Source of the DNA: Dehalococcoidia bacterium
GTDB lineage: Bacteria; Chloroflexota; Dehalococcoidia; JACVQG01
NCBI GenBank assembly: GCA_015661045.1
Contig: JACVQG010000079.1
Span: 1-6,660 of the forward strand
Direction: 5' to 3'
DNA: 6,660 bases
Shown here: positions 3,984-6,660 of the stretch, piece by piece
How positions within the stretch are numbered: position 1 is the stretch's first letter
How the letters are laid out: each line of letters begins with the position of its first letter
Translations under genes and position numbers: made by a program
The notes under the pieces: generated by a model
The model's database searches: none
Told to the model about the DNA's origin: nothing
Seen by the model: the letters and a program-made list of their open reading frames with translations, nothing else

Positions 3984-4844
3984 GTGAATACTTGTGATTT
4001 TGATCAATTCAAGGGTTCATCAAATTATGTTACCTCTGAGCCATTAAGAAACGCAGTTAATGTAAGTATCGCTCTGGGAAGGCCGTTATTAATCAGGGGA
4101 GAGCCGGGGACAGGGAAAACCCAGTTGTCTCACAGCATAGCTAAGGGATTGGGGAAAAAGTTGTTTACCTGGAACATAAAATCAACTACCAAGGCTCAAG
4201 AGGGGCTATATGTTTATGATACGGTACAAAGGCTTAACGACAGCCGTTTTGGCGATAAAAATGTTTCAGATATCAAACAATATATCAAGCTGGGTAAACT
4301 GGGACAAGCCTTTACTTCTCCCGAACAAATTGTGTTACTTATCGACGAGGTAGACAAGGCTGATATTGAGTTTCCCAATGACCTCCTTAACGAACTGGAT
4401 GAAATGAGTTTCTATATTCCGGAGACCAATGAGACCATCTCCGCCATCCACCGGCCGATAACGGTTATCACCAGTAATGCTGAGAAGGAGCTTCCGGATG
4501 CTTTCTTACGGCGCTGTATATTCCATTATATTGAATTCCCCAACCATGAGTTGATGGAGAAGATTGTCAAAGTTCACTATCCTGATATTAAGAATAACCT
4601 TCTCCATGAGGCGCTGAAAACCTTTTACTCGCTCAGGCAAATTGATGAATTCAGAAAAAAGCCCTCAACCAGCGAGTTGTTAGACTGGATTCGCGCTCTC
4701 CTGGCCTCAGACATACCCCACGATAAAATATCTTCCGAGATCCCTCTAATTAGCGCTCTGTTAAAAAAGGAGCAGGATTATAATCACCTTGTAAACACTT
4801 ACATGACCAGGGTGGGCGATAACTTTGTTATCAGACGGAAATAG
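3984..4844 (+). CDS. MoxR-family AAA+ ATPase (partner of the VWA protein)
   Basis: Cytoplasmic ATP-driven remodelling protein of the MoxR group. Such proteins usually act with a von Willebrand A partner to activate or insert a cofactor into another protein (RavA/ViaA, NorQ/NorD, CoxD/CoxE style). In 286 residues: Walker A GEPGTGKT (39-46), IKSTTKAQEGLYVYD (65-79, subfamily signature), Walker B VLLIDEVDKADIEFPNDLL (117-135) with D121/E122, sensor 1 VITSN (161-165), arginine-finger segment FLRRC (174-178), and KKPSTSELLDWIRALL (225-240) in the lid near sensor 2. The C-terminal segment SALLKKEQD is also typical of this subgroup. The start is GTG; the FKGSSNYV that opens the family follows at residue 9. 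It ends 2 nt before the VWA gene. The enzyme acted on cannot be read from this window. Confidence 0.93.
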   Translation: MNTCDFDQFKGSSNYVTSEPLRNAVNVSIALGRPLLIRGEPGTGKTQLSHSIAKGLGKKLFTWNIKSTTKAQEGLYVYDTVQRLNDSRFGDKNVSDIKQYIKLGKLGQAFTSPEQIVLLIDEVDKADIEFPNDLLNELDEMSFYIPETNETISAIHRPITVITSNAEKELPDAFLRRCIFHYIEFPNHELMEKIVKVHYPDIKNNLLHEALKTFYSLRQIDEFRKKPSTSELLDWIRALLASDIPHDKISSEIPLISALLKKEQDYNHLVNTYMTRVGDNFVIRRK

Positions 4845-4846
4845 GC

Positions 4847-6016
4847 ATGTTAACCGATTTTTTTTATACTCTAAAAAACAGGAAAGTACCGGTTTCCATT
4901 ACCGAATGGATGACCCTTATGGAAGCGCTTTCCAAAGGTTATATTTCTAGTCTGGATGAGTTTTACTATCTGGCAAGAGCCATACTGGTTAAAAGCGAAA
5001 ACCATTACGACCAATATGATGTTGCCTTTCAAGAGTACTTCAAGGGAATAGAAGGCCCGGCCGAAATCAACCAGCAAATACTGGACTGGCTTAAAGACCC
5101 TGCAATCCGGAAAACTCTCACCGAAGAAGAACGTGCTTTATTTAAGAGCATGGATTTTGACAAATTACTCGAGGAATTCGAAAAAAGGCTTAAGGAGCAA
5201 ACAGAGCAGCATGATGGAGGCGGTAATTGGATTGGCAGGGGAGGCACCTCCCCCTTTGGACACTCCGGTTACCATCCTGGCGGTATCAGGATTGGCGGTC
5301 AATCAGGGCATGGACATGCTGTAAAAATCGCTGCGGAGAGAAGGTTCCAGAACTATCGGAGTGACCTTACCCTTGATATTCGCCAGATTAAGATGGCCTT
5401 AAGAAGACTGCGGCAGTTGAGCCGCACGGGATATGAGGATGAGCTGGACCTGGATGAGACGATAGATGCCACTTGCAAGAACGCCGGCGAGCTTGAATTT
5501 ATATGGATGCGAAGCCGGAAGAATGCGGTTAAAATGCTCCTGTTAATGGATGTTGGCGGCTCTATGGACCCCTTCGCATTGCTGTGCAGTCAACTTTTTT
5601 CGGCGGCCCATTCCAGCAGTCACTTCAAGGATTTTAAATTTTATTACTTCCATAACTGCATTTACGATAGCCTGTATCAGGATATTGAAAGGCGGGGTGC
5701 GGTTAGCACCGACCATTTATTGCGCACTATGGAGCCCGACTATAAGGTAGTGCTGGTTGGAGACGCCTCGATGGCTCCCTCGGAACTGATACAGAGGGAT
5801 GGAATTATCAACTACTATGAACACAATGAAACCGCAGGTGTAGTCTGGCTCAAGCGGATTGCCGACCATTTTACGCATTCTGTCTGGCTAAATCCCGATA
5901 ACTCAAACTACTGGGACAGCATGTCTGTCAATATGATTAAGAAGATATTCCCCATGTTTGAACTAACCCTGGATGGCCTTGGGGAGGCAATGAAGAAATT
6001 GACGGTAAATAAGTGA
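4847..6016 (+). CDS. CoxE-like von Willebrand A domain protein, MoxR partner
   Basis: Soluble partner of the MoxR ATPase just upstream; the 2-nt gap and lack of a strong ribosome site point to translational coupling. The 389 residues have an N-terminal helical part (LTDFFYTLKNRKVPVSITEWMTLMEAL at 2-28) and a charged helix (about 92-122). A glycine-rich linker follows (124-157, including GRGGTSPFGHSGYHPGGIRIG), then RRFQNYRSDLTLDIRQIKMALRRLRQLSR (165-193) with LDLDETIDAT (200-209), and a VWA domain (about 227-389). The metal site reads DVGGSM (235-240) instead of the textbook DxSxS; this DVGGSMD form is the norm in this subfamily as I know it. VLVGDASMAPSEL (302-314) and VVWLKRIADHFTHSVWLNP (332-350) are further subfamily signatures. 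No signal peptide or membrane span. The cellular role of this ATPase/VWA pair is not established. Confidence 0.92.
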   Translation: MLTDFFYTLKNRKVPVSITEWMTLMEALSKGYISSLDEFYYLARAILVKSENHYDQYDVAFQEYFKGIEGPAEINQQILDWLKDPAIRKTLTEEERALFKSMDFDKLLEEFEKRLKEQTEQHDGGGNWIGRGGTSPFGHSGYHPGGIRIGGQSGHGHAVKIAAERRFQNYRSDLTLDIRQIKMALRRLRQLSRTGYEDELDLDETIDATCKNAGELEFIWMRSRKNAVKMLLLMDVGGSMDPFALLCSQLFSAAHSSSHFKDFKFYYFHNCIYDSLYQDIERRGAVSTDHLLRTMEPDYKVVLVGDASMAPSELIQRDGIINYYEHNETAGVVWLKRIADHFTHSVWLNPDNSNYWDSMSVNMIKKIFPMFELTLDGLGEAMKKLTVNK

Positions 6017-6061
6017 TCGGCCACGGTTTGCTGCATCGAAGACAAACCCAACCAGCAGTCC

Positions 6062-6112
6062 GCCAGGTACTCACCGAGAGGGATTGCAATATCGGGGTAA
6101 GCATCAGTCTTA
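6062..6112. pseudogene. higA 5' fragment (remnant)
   Basis: 50 of 51 nt match higA codons 3-20 at 2291-2341, in the same orientation (minus-strand coding). Translated, it gives NKTDAYPDIAIPLGEYLA behind a possible GTG at 6129. After the alanine the frame leaves higA and runs antisense into the VWA gene. No helix-turn-helix remains. It lies 45 nt after the VWA stop. The near identity suggests a recent copy or conversion, in contrast to the older-looking 3' fragment at 33-146. Confidence 0.85.
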
Positions 6113-6117
6113 TTCGT

Positions 6118-6128
6118 ATTAGCTATCA
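6118..6128. repeat. 11-bp direct repeat, left copy, possible target duplication
   Basis: ATTAGCTATCA, identical to 6420-6430. The two copies lie just outside the inverted repeats TGTCCAAATTAG (4 nt away here, 6 nt away at the right end). Confidence 0.6.
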
Positions 6129-6132
6129 CTCT

Positions 6133-6144
6133 TGTCCAAATTAG
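6133..6144. repeat. Left inverted repeat TGTCCAAATTAG
   Basis: Exact reverse complement of 6402-6413. It also forms a tight local inverted repeat with 6150-6158 (TGTCCAAAT against ATTTGGACA, 8-nt loop). Confidence 0.75.
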
Positions 6145-6150
6145 GTTTTA

Positions 6151-6161
6151 TTTGGACAGCA
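6151..6161 (+). repeat. TTTGGACAGCA copy 1
   Basis: Identical 11-mer also at 6309-6319 and 6406-6416, all in the same direction within 266 nt and each preceded by A/T-rich bases. Confidence 0.75.
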
Positions 6162-6308
6162 TAAATCACTTAGTTGCTCAAGGAGTAGCCTAATTCGATA
6201 GCCTCTATCATCCATAAGGCGAGAATTTACAGGTGTGATTAAATAAGCGATTTGAATGTCCTGCCTGTCCCATGTGGGTAAAAACAATTGGAATTATCAC
6301 TAAAATAA

Positions 6309-6319
6309 TTTGGACAGCA
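6309..6319 (+). repeat. TTTGGACAGCA copy 2
   Basis: Preceded by TAA exactly as in copy 3, giving a shared TAATTTGGACAGCA. Confidence 0.75.
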
Positions 6320-6353
6320 TTTTTATAAACCTCATTTTTCAAGGAGCAATTTC

Positions 6354-6401
6354 TTGTCTAATAACACGAGTGAAATCAATGAAGAGAGACCTTATTTTTA
6401 G
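6354..6401 (+). pseudogene. Possible truncated reading frame start (15 codons)
   Basis: AAGGAG (6341-6346) lies 7 nt ahead of a TTG that reads MSNNTSEINEERPYF, then TAG exactly where the right inverted repeat begins. It looks like the opening of a gene cut off by the element's end, perhaps an ancestral transposase. It is too short to identify and could be chance. Confidence 0.2.
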
Positions 6402-6413
6402 CTAATTTGGACA
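6402..6413. repeat. Right inverted repeat CTAATTTGGACA
   Basis: Partner of 6133-6144. It is embedded in the hairpin TAGCTAAT (6399-6406) with ATTAGCTA (6420-6427) around a 13-nt loop. Confidence 0.75.
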
Positions 6414-6416
6414 GCA
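6406..6416 (+). repeat. TTTGGACAGCA copy 3
   Basis: Third identical 11-mer; it overlaps the right inverted repeat. Confidence 0.75.
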
Positions 6417-6419
6417 ATG

Positions 6420-6430
6420 ATTAGCTATCA
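6420..6430. repeat. 11-bp direct repeat, right copy
   Basis: ATTAGCTATCA, identical to 6118-6128. Confidence 0.6.
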
Positions 6431-6440
6431 TGATTGCGTA

Positions 6441-6480
6441 AGAAAGTGGTGGCACAGGCGTCTCTGCCTGTGTATTCACC
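6441..6480 (-). terminator. Hairpin downstream of the reductase gene, likely terminator
   Basis: Perfect 7-bp stem CACAGGC (6453-6459) / GCCTGTG (6466-6472) with a 6-nt loop, extended by an outer GGTG (6448-6451) / CACC (6477-6480) across a bulge. On the minus strand it lies 36 nt past the reductase stop and is followed by ACTTTCTT, a weak T-rich tail. It could also be a dispersed intergenic palindrome. Confidence 0.5.
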
Positions 6481-6515
6481 ATACATTATACTGCTATTTT
6501 GATTGCAATTTCGAA

Positions 6516-6660
6516 TTAGTCACATGGTAATCGTCCCGCGTTTAAACTGCGCAGAATAGCAGTCAACAAAGCAAGCTGAGGGGTGTTGACGCCAAGCGAC
6601 CCGGCGCGGCGCAGCGGCTCGCCGAACATAGCCTCGATCTCCATTACCCTGCCCTCGATA
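6516..6660 (-). CDS. 2-dehydropantoate 2-reductase-like protein, C-terminal fragment (continues beyond window)
   Basis: The window edge cuts the gene: only the last 47 codons and the TAA (6516-6518) are present. They read GRVMEIEAMFGEPLRRAGSLGVNTPQLALLTAILRSLN then AGRLPCD. This is the closing helix pair of the ApbA/PanE C-terminal domain, where the EIxAxxGxxxRxxxxLGVxTP pattern contributes to the substrate side. Full family members make pantoate with NADPH in pantothenate and CoA synthesis, but many paralogues act on other 2-oxo acids, so I give no gene symbol. It is followed by a hairpin and probably marks ordinary chromosome next to the island. Confidence 0.8.
   Translation of the reverse strand, partial: IEGRVMEIEAMFGEPLRRAGSLGVNTPQLALLTAILRSLNAGRLPCD

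Larger units (their letters stand above)
6129..6419. mobile_element. Candidate 291-bp miniature element (MITE-like)
   Basis: Perfect 12-bp inverted repeats TGTCCAAATTAG (6133-6144) and CTAATTTGGACA (6402-6413) lie near its ends, and 11-bp direct repeats ATTAGCTATCA flank it. It has no transposase frame. The ends between inverted repeat and direct repeat differ (CTCT versus GCAATG), so the exact borders are uncertain. IS4-type elements make duplications of about this length, but I cannot assign a family. Two further internal TTTGGACAGCA copies suggest nested or rearranged ends. Confidence 0.5.
6017..6515. other. Gene-free 499-nt region after the VWA gene
   Basis: No gene of usual size is visible on either strand. 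From left to right it holds the higA 5' remnant (6062-6112), a candidate miniature mobile element (6129-6419) with repeated TTTGGACAGCA sites, and a GC hairpin (6448-6480). The part from 6130 to 6430 is AT-rich. Confidence 0.6.

Noticed and set aside
4871..5247. Minus-strand frames opposite the VWA gene
   Set aside because: Shadows of a gene with clear conserved motifs.
5908..6129. Minus-strand 73-residue frame starting with the HigA-like N-terminus
   Set aside because: Only residues 6-23 are HigA-like; the rest is antisense of the VWA gene. Kept only as a higA remnant at 6062-6112.
6490..6563. 9-bp inverted repeat ACTGCTATT / AATAGCAGT around the reductase 3' end
   Set aside because: The arms are 56 nt apart, one lies inside coding sequence, and no flanking duplication was seen; probably chance.
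1..6660. CRISPR array, tRNA or rRNA genes
   Set aside because: No regularly spaced repeat series with unique spacers, and no cloverleaf or conserved rRNA segment found by reading both strands.

Overview
The window reads as an accessory, toxin-antitoxin-rich stretch of a bacterial chromosome. Shine-Dalgarno sites of the GGAGG/AAGG type, GTG and TTG starts next to ATG, and sigma-70-like promoters are all visible. Base composition is moderate. The proteins do not fix a phylum, so I leave the organism open beyond 'bacterium'.

Left two thirds, all on the minus strand, reading right to left. First comes a small two-helix membrane protein gene (3361-3702). Next are a RelB/RelE pair (3206 down to 2729), a HigB/HigA pair (2635 down to 2062) and an AbiEi/AbiEii type IV pair (1846 down to 210). 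Last is a 48-residue chimeric ORF (38-184) made of a foreign start joined to the C-terminal third of a HigA. Each toxin-antitoxin pair has its own recognisable promoter and internal gene overlap, so they look like three separate units stacked in one direction.

Right third, plus strand. A two-gene operon encodes a MoxR-type AAA+ ATPase (3984-4844) and a CoxE-like von Willebrand A protein (4847-6016), two bases apart. They most resemble the MoxR/VWA pair of unknown function that has the GGTSPFG and DVGGSM signatures. No substrate enzyme lies beside them. The last 145 bases carry the C-terminus of a 2-dehydropantoate 2-reductase-like protein (minus strand, 6516 to beyond 6660), probably the edge of ordinary chromosome, followed by a terminator-like hairpin.

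Structure between the genes. (1) The membrane-protein gene sits in a 510-bp unit (3322-3831). It has inverted terminal repeats of 37-38 bp, each with two perfectly matching blocks, and perfect 8-bp direct repeats TGCTCCAT on both sides. This is what a non-autonomous mobile insertion cassette with target-site duplication looks like; it landed between relB and moxR. (2) Pieces of higA recur at both ends of the island in the same orientation: the 3' part at 33-146 (about 91% identical to 2057-2170) and a 5' piece at 6062-6112 (50 of 51 identical to 2291-2341). They form direct repeats that bracket the AbiE block and the HigB-to-VWA block. (3) The gene-free stretch 6017-6515 holds a second candidate miniature element, with 12-bp inverted repeats TGTCCAAATTAG, an 11-bp flanking direct repeat and three copies of TTTGGACAGCA.

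Overall this looks like an island built by repeated insertion and by recombination around a higA-like sequence. It carries three growth-control systems and an uncharacterised ATPase/VWA machine.
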